DNA of 64,000 nt, from assembly GCA_023416995.1 (NCBI GenBank), contig JAEZGI010000044.1, forward strand, positions 6,433 to 70,432, given 5' to 3'. Below, piece by piece: positions 27,601-35,746 of the stretch. Each line of letters opens with the position of its first letter. Position 1 is the first letter of the stretch. The translations under genes were made by a program, and so were the position numbers. The notes below the pieces were generated by a model. The model ran no database searches. It was not told the origin of the DNA and was given only the letters and a program-made list of their open reading frames with translations. The stretch comes from Bacteroidota bacterium (GTDB lineage Bacteria > Bacteroidota > Bacteroidia > Chitinophagales > Chitinophagaceae).

Positions 27601-27826
27601 CAGTTATAATATCCCTGCAACAGCACTGAAGTCGCTTACCAATGGCACTGTGAGAAATGTGCGTGTGTATGTTTCGGGACAAAACCTGTTGACATTTACC
27701 AAATATTCCGGTTATGATCCGGAAGTTGGTAATCGTACACCAAATTCATCACTTACAAACGGGATAGACTTTGCGGTGTATCCTCAACCTAAGGCCGTGA
27801 ATTTTGGTTTGCAGGTTGGCTTCTAA
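24665..27826 (+). CDS. SusC/RagA-like receptor (SusC3)
   Basis: 1053 residues. A signal peptide ends near residue 36-38 (..CVFAAQAAPGK). Then come a CarboxypepD_reg-like domain (about 47-120, ITGTVTSSTGEPLAGVSVQV), the box DDVIVVGYGTQRRALVTGAV, the plug with PLYVVDGFPTGD and AAAIYGSRASSGVIMVTTKK, and the barrel ending in LQVGF. No STN domain and no local sigma/anti-sigma; control is instead predicted through the LacI operator in its leader. The operator links it to the GH51 arabinofuranosidase 10 kb away, so arabinose-containing oligosaccharides are a reasonable ligand guess. SusD3 follows at 36 bp. Confidence 0.94.
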   Translation: MQHYQSCRLPAVTRLLNVTKLLTLMLFACVFAAQAAPGKDGADAIARTITGTVTSSTGEPLAGVSVQVPGTLSATTTDEQGQFSIVVEDNATVLRFTFVGMANQDVDIVGKTTVNVTMSAANSTLDDVIVVGYGTQRRALVTGAVSSVNGKVLNELPALSVSQALQGRAPGIQVTNNGSPGTEPIVRIRGISSISFASDPLYVVDGFPTGDLATIDTRDIESVDVLKDASAAAIYGSRASSGVIMVTTKKGRRDGKLAVNLDSYVGFQTVTSRLDLMNTEQFMKYAVAYRGSQIPRLSDPLINEPVYPGATQTYGQTNTDWQDAYFRTGYMTQHNLGLSGGNEVSRFYASAGFTDQEGTSPAVGYRRYNFRINSDHILSKVFTFGQNLYVAHGDQAYDNNETQSRTNIVNVIKMMPHIPVYDPTSNGGYRGVDAPRDGGDPTNPVEDAELKNRGNRRRVKVFGTAYLDINFASWLKFRSTFGVDYANSLDYRFSPIFSNNGTVAGSSATLATITNNRNISTVMLYTQQLTFEKTFGEHHINAIAVYEQQNQNTKAENANGRQASNELRTLNNAMNPFVQTLVGENALISYLGRVNYDFKNKYILSVAMRRDGLSVWAPGKKWASFPSGSIGWRIDQEEFMQNQKTISEMKLRAGYGVTGLNGAILGNTPWLVSVAANSAYYPFNNVQTAGATSSIPGLGNQDLEWEKTKQVNIGLDLGLLNNKITLSAEYYNRKTDNLILSVPLPPSFGFINTTVNQNVGAMTNSGLEFQLGYNQRQGDFKWNASANLSFVTNEVTRLAEGVTNIEAGADNDFGASAITNTRVGEAIQSFFGWEVEGIFQSAAEVAAHATQTAGTAAGDLKFRDQDKNGVIDVNDRVFLGSFIPKMSYGVNLGASYHNFDLSLFFQGVQGNKIYNATRVVTEGMVRFFNAGTQVLNAWTPTNTNTDIPRAISSDPNQNSRPSTRFLEDGSYLRLKNVMLSYNIPATALKSLTNGTVRNVRVYVSGQNLLTFTKYSGYDPEVGNRTPNSSLTNGIDFAVYPQPKAVNFGLQVGF

Positions 27827-27862
27827 ACGATCGTAACAGATAACTCTTTTAAATTTTAATGT

Positions 27863-29392
27863 ATGAAATCTACTATAACAAAAACGTTGCTGGTGTTGGT
27901 GATGGCGGTCGCAGTAACGATTGCCTGTAACCGGCGATTAGATGTGCTGGATGAAAATAACCCGACCAGCGAAAGCTATTTTAAAACTGCAAATGAACTT
28001 CAAAATGGGGTCAACTCGGTGTACTCGATCCTTCGGTCAGGAAACATGCTTGCCCGTGAATGGTACACCTTGCATGATATGCGCGGGGGTGAATATGCTG
28101 CGGGCGGCCCCCAACTTGAAGCGCCACGCGCCGAGTTACTTGTGCAGCCTAAACCTGCTGCTACAAATTCTGTAATGACCAGCATCTGGAACGGTTGCTA
28201 TCATATGATCAACCGTGCTAACCAGGTACTGGCAAAAGCACCGGATGTTACCGATAATGTACAGTTGCGGGACCGGGTTGCGGGAGAGGCAAAATTCCTT
28301 CGCGCCTGGGCTTATTTTGAATTGGTTTCACAATGGGGTGATGTTCCGGTATATACTCAGCCAATTACATCGCCAACTGATTTCCAGGGTAAAACACCTG
28401 CAGCTGAAGTTTATAACATGATCATCACTGACCTTACTGAGGCCGCACAGGCATTGCCAGAGTCATATGGTTCAGCAGACAATGGCCGTGCAACATCCGG
28501 CGCTGCTACTGCGCTGTTGGGTCGTGTTCTGATTCAGAAAGGCGATTATGGTGGTGCAAGAACTGCACTGTTAACGCTTGTTGGAAAATATAGCCTCGTC
28601 GATAACTACCAGTGGAACTTTGATGGCGATGTGAGCAATGACGATGGTACCGCTGCCTTTGGAGGCCATGAGTTTAATGAAGAGTCTATTTTCGAAGTTG
28701 TATTCGTCGACAGGGGAGATGGAAGTTTCAACTGGGGTTATACCGGCGAAGGTTCTACCAGCCCGCTCGCTAACGCCCGCACACAGGACTGGGGTAAAAC
28801 CTGGGGTAACGTAATTCCATCTGACAGGTTGTTAAGTGAATATGAACCCAATGACCCACGTTATAAATTCACTATTTGGGAAGAAGGAGATCTGATCCTG
28901 ACCCAGTCTACCTCTCAGGCGCCATATGCGCTGACTGCTGATGACATCAACACCACAACATCCAATAAAAATGGGGTGGTGAAAAAACGCTTCTTCAGAA
29001 AATACAATGTTTACGATTGGGTAAATTCCGGCAACCATTTTGGCGGGTTGAACCAACGTTTGCTCCGGTATGCTGATGTATTGCTGATGCTTGCGGAATG
29101 TGAAGCAGAAGTAGGTACTCCTGCACAAGCGGCTTTTTACATTAACCAGGTACGTGCAAGGCCTAGTGTTAATATGCCGCCTGTAACCCTTGCGTCAAAG
29201 GATGCTGCCATCAAAGCGGTTATTCATGAGCGTTGGGTAGAACTTGCAGCAGAGGAGATCATCAATATTGATGTTCTTCGTTGGAAGAAACAAGGTTATT
29301 ATCCAGGCCTGCTTCCTGACCCAAGACCCGGGCAGGTAGATATGTTGCCCATCCCTGCCAGCGAGCTCTCCGCAAATCCTAAGTTGCAATAA
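27863..29392 (+). CDS. SusD/RagB-like lipoprotein (SusD3)
   Basis: 509 residues; the N-terminus (KTLLVLVMAVAVTIAC) has a lipobox with Cys22. SusD features include AGEAKFLRAWAYFELVSQWG (about 138-157), LLRYADVLLMLAECEAEVGT and DMLPIPASEL near the end. Forms the outer-membrane uptake complex with SusC3. A terminator follows at 29431-29464, separating it from the FG-GAP gene. Confidence 0.93.
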   Translation: MKSTITKTLLVLVMAVAVTIACNRRLDVLDENNPTSESYFKTANELQNGVNSVYSILRSGNMLAREWYTLHDMRGGEYAAGGPQLEAPRAELLVQPKPAATNSVMTSIWNGCYHMINRANQVLAKAPDVTDNVQLRDRVAGEAKFLRAWAYFELVSQWGDVPVYTQPITSPTDFQGKTPAAEVYNMIITDLTEAAQALPESYGSADNGRATSGAATALLGRVLIQKGDYGGARTALLTLVGKYSLVDNYQWNFDGDVSNDDGTAAFGGHEFNEESIFEVVFVDRGDGSFNWGYTGEGSTSPLANARTQDWGKTWGNVIPSDRLLSEYEPNDPRYKFTIWEEGDLILTQSTSQAPYALTADDINTTTSNKNGVVKKRFFRKYNVYDWVNSGNHFGGLNQRLLRYADVLLMLAECEAEVGTPAQAAFYINQVRARPSVNMPPVTLASKDAAIKAVIHERWVELAAEEIINIDVLRWKKQGYYPGLLPDPRPGQVDMLPIPASELSANPKLQ

Positions 29393-29430
29393 TGTTGCTT
29401 TGAAAAGGCAATAGACAATTTGATAGTATA

Positions 29431-29464
29431 AAAAGGGGACCCGCAACATGGAGTCCCCTTTTTA
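29431..29464 (+). terminator. Intrinsic terminator after SusD3
   Basis: AAAAGGGGAC (29431-29440) pairs with GTCCCCTTTT (29453-29462), 10 bp, and the right arm continues into a T-run. It ends the SusC3/SusD3 unit 38 bp after the SusD3 stop. Confidence 0.82.
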
Positions 29465-29512
29465 TATAATTTAAACCCATCGTTTTCAAGAAGAGGAGGC
29501 AAAAATTATTAC

Positions 29513-32500
29513 ATGATACGTATCAACCCATCTAACCCTTTGCTATTGTTTGTTATGATTGCGCTGTGTCTTTGTTCCTGTAAGGATCGGAAGGGCGAAC
29601 TGCTGTTCAGCAAACTGGAAAGCGCAGCATCCGGAATTACATTCAGCAATGAATTGCATGATGATGATTCATCCTATTCGTTTATAAATGAATTTGGATA
29701 CATGGGCGGGGGAGTTGGAATCGGCGACTTCAATAACGATGGATTAAAGGATATTGTTTTTACTGGTAACCAGGTAAGCAGCCGGTTGTATCTGAACCTT
29801 GGTAAAAACAAGTTTAAAGATATTACTGAGGAAGCGGGACTGAAAACAAACGACTGGTGTACTGGGGTTAGCATCGTAGACATAAACCAGGATGGTTTTG
29901 ATGATATTTATATCAGCGTGTTTGGGAAGGATCTAAAACACCGTTCAAGAAATCTCCTTTATATCAACAATCAAAAACTCGGGTTTACTGAATCCGCTGC
30001 ACTGTATGGACTGGCAGATACAGGATTCTCAACCCAGGCCGTGTTCTTTGATTATGACAGAGACGGCGACCTTGATATGTATCTTACCAATTATCTCCTC
30101 AGTCCAAATAACTCAAATGCTATTTACCCGCGTGACCGGTCGGGGTATTCTCCGGCTAACGACAGGTTGTATCGCAACGATGGTGACAGCGCGGGGCGTG
30201 GACATCCCATATTTTCTGATCAGACACTTGCAGCAAATATCCGTGAAGATGGATATGGCTTGGGTGTCTCAGTGAGTGATTTTAACAATGATGGCTGGCC
30301 CGATGTATATGTTGGAAATGACTTTATCTCGAATGACCTGCTATGGCAAAACAATAAAGACGGAACCTTTACCAATGTGATTGATGCAGCGCTCCGGCAT
30401 CAATCTTATTCAAGTATGGGAACCGATGCAGCGGATCTTAATAACGACCTGCTGCCCGATATTGTGTCGCTCGACATGCTACCCGAAACAAATGAGCGGA
30501 AGAAAAACACATTTTCGTTTATGACCTATGAACGCTATGAGTCGGAAAGACGCATGGGCTATGAACCGGAATTCATGCGAAATATGTTGCAACTAAATAA
30601 TGGAAATATCAAAACACCTGGTAATACTATACCTCTTTTCAGTGAGATCGGAAGACTCGCTAACATACATGCAACTGACTGGAGTTGGAGTGTGTTATTA
30701 GCGGACTTCAATAACGATGGATGGAAAGACATGCATATAACAAACGGTATTGGCCGCGATTTTATTAATGCTGATTTTCTTGAATTCAGTAACGGTATCT
30801 ATAGTAATAATCTCAATAAAGAAGAAAAACAAAAAGCGATTCAAAAAAAGCTCGCTTCCCTTGATAATGTAAACCTGCCAAACTATCTGTACCTGAACAA
30901 CAAAGCGCTACAGTTTATTGATTATTCAAAACAAGCTGGAGTTGATGAGCCATCCATGTCTAACGGCGCAGCTTTTGCCGACCTTGATAATGATGGTGAT
31001 CTTGACCTGGTGGTTAACAATATCAATAAACCGGCGTTTGTGTTCATCAATAATACCAACGGCCCGACAGCATCTGAAAAAACACATTATTTAAAAGTAA
31101 AGCTAGCAGGTGACTCTGTCAACCGTCGTGGGTTTGGTACCAAAGTTTTTGCCTATCAGGCCGGTATCGCGCAATCGATTGAACAAAACCCGGTGAGAGG
31201 TTATTTTTCATCCGTTGACCAGGATTTATTGATCGGTCTGGGTGAATCAGCCAGGGTTGATTCGTTGAAGGTTATATGGCCAGATGGACGCCTCCAGTTG
31301 TTACATGCGTTGAATACTGATACCATTCTTACACTTTCCTGGAAAGATGCATCGGCAGCTGATTTGAACACAACGGGCGAGCCGGCAGTTCTTTTTACAG
31401 ATGTCAGTAATTCGGGAGGGTTATCATACATACACCAGGAAAGCCCGTTCAATGACTATGTGAACCAACGATTACTGCCGCAAAAATATTCGCAACTGGG
31501 ACCATTTATTGCAACCGGTGATATTAACGGTGATAAGCTGACCGACTTTTTTATCGGAGGCGCATTCAATTCATCCGGTAAGGTATTCACTCAAAATAAT
31601 CTTTCGCAGTTCAGGGGAATGAACCTTGTTGACAGTATAAAATACGCTGAAGACCAGGCATCGCTTTTCTTTGATGCTGATGGTGACGGCGACAATGATC
31701 TTTTTGTCACCAGCGGAGGTATGCAATACGACAGCGCATCCCCATATTATCAACCCAGGTTATATCTGAACAATGGCACCGGGAAATTTGCTTTGCAGGC
31801 GGCTGCCATCCCTCCAGACGTGAAAACAATAGCTGGTTGCGTTAGTGCAGCCGATTACGATAATGATGGAGACCTGGACATATTCATAGGCGGAAGGGTT
31901 TCGACCACTTATCCGCTTTCGCCGCGTAGTTATATACTACAGAACAATAGTGGCGTATTCACAGATGTCACAGAAACTGTTAGTCCCGTCTTAAAACACC
32001 CAGGTATGCTAACGGCTTCGGTATGGACAGATTTCGACGGCGATGGCCAGCTGGACCTGGTGCTGGCAGGGGAATGGATGTCGTTGCGATTCTTTAAGAA
32101 CCAGTCTGGCCGGTTAACCGAAGTCACTGCAACCACGGGCTTAACAACGATCAATGGTATGTGGAGAAGTCTCAAAGCAGTCGATATAGATAACGATGGT
32201 GATGTTGACCTGGTTGCCGGCAATCTTGGTCTGAATTGTGAGTATAGTGTTACTGCAGAAACGCCGATGCATTTGTTTGCAACAGACCTGGACGATAATG
32301 GAAGTATTGATCCGTTCTTCTTTTATCATATCCGTGATGAGAACGGAAAAACCCGCCTCGTACCCGGTTATGGCCGGGCAAGACTGTCAGAACAGGTTCC
32401 GGCCCTGAAAAAGAAATATTTGTTGCACAAAGATTTTGCAAAGGCAGGTTACGACGAAATCTTTAAAGGAAAACCAGCAGAATCTATTCAGTCGTTTAAA

Positions 32501-32899
32501 TGCGATGAAATAAGAACCTGTTGGTTTGAAAACCTTGGTGGCGGCAAATTCAAAAAACATGTACTGCCGGTGGAGGCGCAGTTTTCTGCAGTAAACGCAA
32601 TCATCTGTGATGATCTGGATGGTGACGGCATCCGGGATCTTTTAATCGCGGGCAATGAATACCAGATTGAAGTCATGACCGGGCGCTATGACGCTTCTTA
32701 TGGATGTTTTCTCAAAGGCAATAACGACAAAACTTTCAGTCCTTATTCGCCGGAGCGTTCAGGTTTTATTCTTGGCGGTGATGTTAAAGATCTGGCGATG
32801 ATTCAGCTTGGCGATGGAAATAAATTAATTATTGCGGCAGTGAATAATGATACGATGCGAACTTTCAGAATAAACACAATGCCCGTTCCGGTTAAATAA
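29513..32899 (+). CDS. FG-GAP/VCBS-repeat lipoprotein with ASPIC/UnbV domain
   Basis: 1128 residues. The signal ends in a lipobox (IALCLCSCKD, Cys23). The body is a seven-bladed-propeller-type array: I count 14 calcium-binding-like motifs of the form D-x-N/D-x-D/N-G-x-x-D, for example DFNNDGLKDIVF, DYDRDGDLDMYL, DLDNDGDLDLVV and DLDGDGIRDLLI. In the middle, about residues 535-610, lies an ASPIC/UnbV domain (RRGFGTKVFAY ... VIWPDGRLQLL), so two propellers flank it. Such proteins are surface-exposed companions of SusCD systems with uncertain function (glycan binding or adhesion). An AGGAGG lies 13 nt before the ATG, a rare SD-like sequence in this window. Confidence 0.88.
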   Translation: MIRINPSNPLLLFVMIALCLCSCKDRKGELLFSKLESAASGITFSNELHDDDSSYSFINEFGYMGGGVGIGDFNNDGLKDIVFTGNQVSSRLYLNLGKNKFKDITEEAGLKTNDWCTGVSIVDINQDGFDDIYISVFGKDLKHRSRNLLYINNQKLGFTESAALYGLADTGFSTQAVFFDYDRDGDLDMYLTNYLLSPNNSNAIYPRDRSGYSPANDRLYRNDGDSAGRGHPIFSDQTLAANIREDGYGLGVSVSDFNNDGWPDVYVGNDFISNDLLWQNNKDGTFTNVIDAALRHQSYSSMGTDAADLNNDLLPDIVSLDMLPETNERKKNTFSFMTYERYESERRMGYEPEFMRNMLQLNNGNIKTPGNTIPLFSEIGRLANIHATDWSWSVLLADFNNDGWKDMHITNGIGRDFINADFLEFSNGIYSNNLNKEEKQKAIQKKLASLDNVNLPNYLYLNNKALQFIDYSKQAGVDEPSMSNGAAFADLDNDGDLDLVVNNINKPAFVFINNTNGPTASEKTHYLKVKLAGDSVNRRGFGTKVFAYQAGIAQSIEQNPVRGYFSSVDQDLLIGLGESARVDSLKVIWPDGRLQLLHALNTDTILTLSWKDASAADLNTTGEPAVLFTDVSNSGGLSYIHQESPFNDYVNQRLLPQKYSQLGPFIATGDINGDKLTDFFIGGAFNSSGKVFTQNNLSQFRGMNLVDSIKYAEDQASLFFDADGDGDNDLFVTSGGMQYDSASPYYQPRLYLNNGTGKFALQAAAIPPDVKTIAGCVSAADYDNDGDLDIFIGGRVSTTYPLSPRSYILQNNSGVFTDVTETVSPVLKHPGMLTASVWTDFDGDGQLDLVLAGEWMSLRFFKNQSGRLTEVTATTGLTTINGMWRSLKAVDIDNDGDVDLVAGNLGLNCEYSVTAETPMHLFATDLDDNGSIDPFFFYHIRDENGKTRLVPGYGRARLSEQVPALKKKYLLHKDFAKAGYDEIFKGKPAESIQSFKCDEIRTCWFENLGGGKFKKHVLPVEAQFSAVNAIICDDLDGDGIRDLLIAGNEYQIEVMTGRYDASYGCFLKGNNDKTFSPYSPERSGFILGGDVKDLAMIQLGDGNKLIIAAVNNDTMRTFRINTMPVPVK

Positions 32900-32904
32900 A
32901 AAGG

Positions 32905-32966
32905 AAAAGCCTCGAAACCTGGCCGGATAATCAGGGATTATCTTAGCCCGGGTTTTGAGGCTTTTT
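32905..32966. terminator. Bidirectional terminator between convergent genes
   Basis: AAAAGCCTCGAAACC (32905-32919) pairs with GGTTTTGAGGCTTTTT (32951-32966) over about 14 bp with one G-U-type mismatch. A-run and T-run on opposite flanks serve both the FG-GAP gene (+) and the GH51 gene (-). Confidence 0.8.
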
Positions 32967-32985
32967 CGTGTTTGAAATCTTCCTG

Positions 32986-34527
32986 CTATTTAAGTTCCAA
33001 TACTACTACACTTACTGGCGGTAGTTGAATAGAAAGTTTGTTTTTTGTGAGTTTTGCGTCGTTGAAAGCAGCTGGTTGAATTTTATCAGGTTGCTGGAAG
33101 CTGTTGTAATCCTGCATTGACCCGGCTTTAAGAATTCTACCGGTTATTGACTTATATTCTGCTCCGTTAACTGACACGTTGATGCTATGAGATTTCTTCG
33201 GATCAATGTTTACCAGGGTAATATGCGTTACTCCATTGCTGTCGCGTGAAGCAGAAGCATTTACGGCCTTGAGTTTCTCTGTCCCTAACTGGTAGTCTGC
33301 ACTGGTGATTGTTATCGGTAACAACAGGGCGTCGTGATGCACATTATACATCTCCATTACATGGTAGGTAGGAGTTAAGAGCATTTTCTCTCCTTCTGTT
33401 AAGATAACTGCCTGAAGTACGTTCACTATCTGGGCGAGGTTAGCCATCTTCACCCGATCGGCATGGTTATTAAATATATTCAGGCTGCTTCCCGCGATCA
33501 TTGCATCGCGCATGGTGTTTTGTTGAAAAAGGAAGGCAGGGTTTGTACCTGGTTCAACTTCGTACCAACCGCCCCATTCATCTACTGCCAGATGTTTGGT
33601 TTTTTTCGGATCATATTTATCCATGATCGCTTTGTGTTTGGTAATCAGTTCATCCATCTTCAACGCTTCTCTCATAGTTGCGAAATATTCTTTTTCGCTG
33701 AAGTTTGTAGAGGGTCCTTTCTTACTCCAGTTGATGACACTGTAGTGGTGAAGGCCCAGCGCCTCGAACATTGCCGGTGGCAGTTCTTTCATCAACACTT
33801 CGGTCCAATGGTAATCGTCTCCACTGGCACCACTCGCGATTCTATAGAATGGCACTTTGTTGGACGCCGGCGTCATGAACGTGGCATACTGGCGATAAAT
33901 ATTGGCATAATATTCAACCTTCATGTTGCCACCGCAACCCCAGGCTTCGTTGCCGAGACCCCAGAAAGGTACGTTCCATGGTTTGTCCCTTCCATTCGCT
34001 TCACGCATTTCCGGCATTGGGCTGCTTCCGTTCGGATGGGTGGTATATTTTATCCAGTCGCTCAACTCGCCGGGGGTACCGCTACCAACGTTGCCACTCA
34101 GGTAGGGTACTGCGCCAATTTCTTCACACATGTTTAGAAACTCGTTGGTGCCAAAGCTGTTGTCTTCCTTGGTATTTCCCCACCATACGTTCAGCATACT
34201 TGGCCTGCTTTCTTTGGGACCCACACCATCGCGCCAATGGTAAGTGTCAGCAAAACATCCACCTGGCCAACGTAACACGGGCACTTTCATTTTTTTTAAT
34301 GCGGCTATGATATCCAGTCTTATCCCGTTTTTATTGGGAATAGCAGTGTTACTGTCGCCTACATAAAGCCCATCATAAATACATCGTCCCAGGTGTTCGG
34401 AAAAATGTCCGTAGATATTTCTATTGATGGTGTCCCTGGCTTTGGTAACATCGATAGAAATTGAATTCTGACTATGTCCCGCCACGGTTAAGGTTAATAA
34501 TGCTGGTACCAAAAGAGATCTGATCAT
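32986..34527 (-). CDS. Exported alpha-L-arabinofuranosidase (GH51)
   Basis: 513 residues with a signal peptide (MIRSLLVPALLTLTVAGHSQ). GH51 retaining enzymes remove terminal arabinofuranose from arabinan and arabinoxylan. Seen here: NIYGHFSEHLGRCIYDGLYV, LRWPGGCFADTYHWRDGVGP, the acid/base Glu194 in GLGNEAWG and the nucleophile Glu317 in VDEWGGWYEV. Length is normal for the catalytic domain plus C-terminal beta-sandwich. The promoter upstream has CTTG-19 nt-TAGATTTG with a LacI-type operator inside the spacer, so the gene is probably repressed until pentose is present. Last gene of the minus-strand pentose cluster, but with its own promoter. Confidence 0.93.
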   Translation of the reverse strand: MIRSLLVPALLTLTVAGHSQNSISIDVTKARDTINRNIYGHFSEHLGRCIYDGLYVGDSNTAIPNKNGIRLDIIAALKKMKVPVLRWPGGCFADTYHWRDGVGPKESRPSMLNVWWGNTKEDNSFGTNEFLNMCEEIGAVPYLSGNVGSGTPGELSDWIKYTTHPNGSSPMPEMREANGRDKPWNVPFWGLGNEAWGCGGNMKVEYYANIYRQYATFMTPASNKVPFYRIASGASGDDYHWTEVLMKELPPAMFEALGLHHYSVINWSKKGPSTNFSEKEYFATMREALKMDELITKHKAIMDKYDPKKTKHLAVDEWGGWYEVEPGTNPAFLFQQNTMRDAMIAGSSLNIFNNHADRVKMANLAQIVNVLQAVILTEGEKMLLTPTYHVMEMYNVHHDALLLPITITSADYQLGTEKLKAVNASASRDSNGVTHITLVNIDPKKSHSINVSVNGAEYKSITGRILKAGSMQDYNSFQQPDKIQPAAFNDAKLTKNKLSIQLPPVSVVVLELK

Positions 34528-34599
34528 GCTAAATTTTTGAAGGTTTTCGAATGGCAGTTGTTTAATTATTTCTGCGCGGAGCCTGTATCAACAGGATTT

Positions 34600-34630
34600 C
34601 AAATCTAAGATTTTTGAAATCGATTGCAAG
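34600..34630 (-). promoter_or_regulatory. Bacteroidota-type promoter of the GH51 gene
   Basis: Read on the minus strand: CTTG (34630-34627), 19 nt, then TAGATTTG (34607-34600). This fits the Bacteroidota consensus -33 TTTG and -7 TAnnTTTG except for one base. The leader would be about 65 nt to the ATG at 34527. Confidence 0.6.
34614..34629. promoter_or_regulatory. LacI-family operator inside the GH51 promoter
   Basis: TTGAAATCGATTGCAA is palindromic at 7 of 8 pairs with a central CG and differs at one position from the palindrome upstream of SusC3. It covers the -33 element and most of the spacer, the place for a repressor. The lacI-type gene ends 37 bp away. Confidence 0.7.
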
Positions 34631-34665
34631 AGTTTTTCAATTAAAAAATCTACTGCAATAATCTG

Positions 34666-35703
34666 TTATTTTTTTTGTTTGTTTTTTATAGAAGATTCCC
34701 TGATCACCAGGTCCGAATCAACAATGATGGTTTTTGTCTGTGTGGTTTCATTGCCGCCTTTAAGACAATCAATCAGGTGCCGGGCGGTGACTTCTCCCAT
34801 AGTTTGCCCGGGATAGTTTATCGTGGTAAGGGTGGGTTCAATGAGTTCGCCGATCGCATCGTTATTAAACCCGACAACCGCGATATCACCGGGAACCGAG
34901 ATGCCATGCGATTTCAGTGTTTTAATGACAACCGCCGCAACAAAATCGTTCGTGATAAAAATGCCGTCGGGCAGAGGTTTTAATTTCAGAACCTGATTTG
35001 CCGCTTCAACACCAGATGCCAGGGTAAGATCCTTTATTATCAGCAGCTCTTTTTTAAAACTTTGTTTTGCAGAATCGAGCCCCCGTTTATAGCCATTGAA
35101 CCGTTGTGAGTACACGTTTCGTTTAAGGGTGGAGGTGATATGGGCAATCCGTTTGCATCCCTGGTCAATCAGATGCCGGGTCGCAATGTATCCGCATTGC
35201 TCGTTATCAATTACCACTACGGTGCGTTTGCCATCCTGTTCAACACGATCAAAAAATACGACAGGAACGCCCTTCTGGTAAAAGGCATCAAAATGATCGA
35301 GATTTGTTGTTTCGAAAGAAAGCGAAGCGATGAGACCGTCTACCCGTTTGTCAAACAGGTTTTTTACGTTGGCAATTTCCTGTGAAATATTTTCTGATGA
35401 GTGGGTTATGATCAGATCATATCCTTCTGCTGTTGCCACGCTTTCTATACCGGCCAGCACAGACGTAATGAAACTACTTTTCAATTCGTGCACAAGCACA
35501 CCTATGGTTTTTGAACGCTGGCTGCGGAGGTTACGGGCAAAATGATTTGTTCGGTAGCCCAGATTAACAGCGAGATCCAGGATCCTTTTTTTTGTTTTGT
35601 CGTTTACCGCAGGATGATCCTGTAGCGCGCGGCTGACAGTAGCTGCAGAAAGTTTGAGCTTTTCTGCAATATCATAGATGGTTATCTCCCGGCGATTGGT
35701 CAT
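34666..35703 (-). CDS. LacI/GalR-family transcriptional regulator
   Basis: 345 residues. The N-terminal helix-turn-helix and hinge are clear: TIYDIAEKLKLSAATVSRAL (8-27) and a LacI-type hinge region near LGYRTNHFARNLRSQRSKTI. The rest is a periplasmic-binding-protein-like effector domain (IGVLVHELKSSFITSVLAGI, DGIFITNDFVAAVVIKTLKS, VVGFNNDAIGELIEPTLTTI). Located 43 bp after the GH43 stop, hence in the pentose operon. Two matching palindromes in the window (24303-24316 and 34614-34629) are proposed operators. Effector probably a pentose or pentonate (inference). Confidence 0.93.
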   Translation of the reverse strand: MTNRREITIYDIAEKLKLSAATVSRALQDHPAVNDKTKKRILDLAVNLGYRTNHFARNLRSQRSKTIGVLVHELKSSFITSVLAGIESVATAEGYDLIITHSSENISQEIANVKNLFDKRVDGLIASLSFETTNLDHFDAFYQKGVPVVFFDRVEQDGKRTVVVIDNEQCGYIATRHLIDQGCKRIAHITSTLKRNVYSQRFNGYKRGLDSAKQSFKKELLIIKDLTLASGVEAANQVLKLKPLPDGIFITNDFVAAVVIKTLKSHGISVPGDIAVVGFNNDAIGELIEPTLTTINYPGQTMGEVTARHLIDCLKGGNETTQTKTIIVDSDLVIRESSIKNKQKK

Positions 35704-35746
35704 TCAGCAAAAGATTGACACAAAGTAAATGTTTTATTAGATTGAA

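Noticed and set aside
31172..31181. CAATCGATTG, core of the LacI operator
   Set aside because: It lies inside the FG-GAP coding sequence far from any start and loses the outer operator bases on one side; probably chance, though it could be tested as an auxiliary site.
33463..34137. 224-codon open frame on the plus strand
   Set aside because: It lies wholly opposite the GH51 gene, whose active-site motifs are intact; its translation has no recognisable domain and is a codon-bias shadow.
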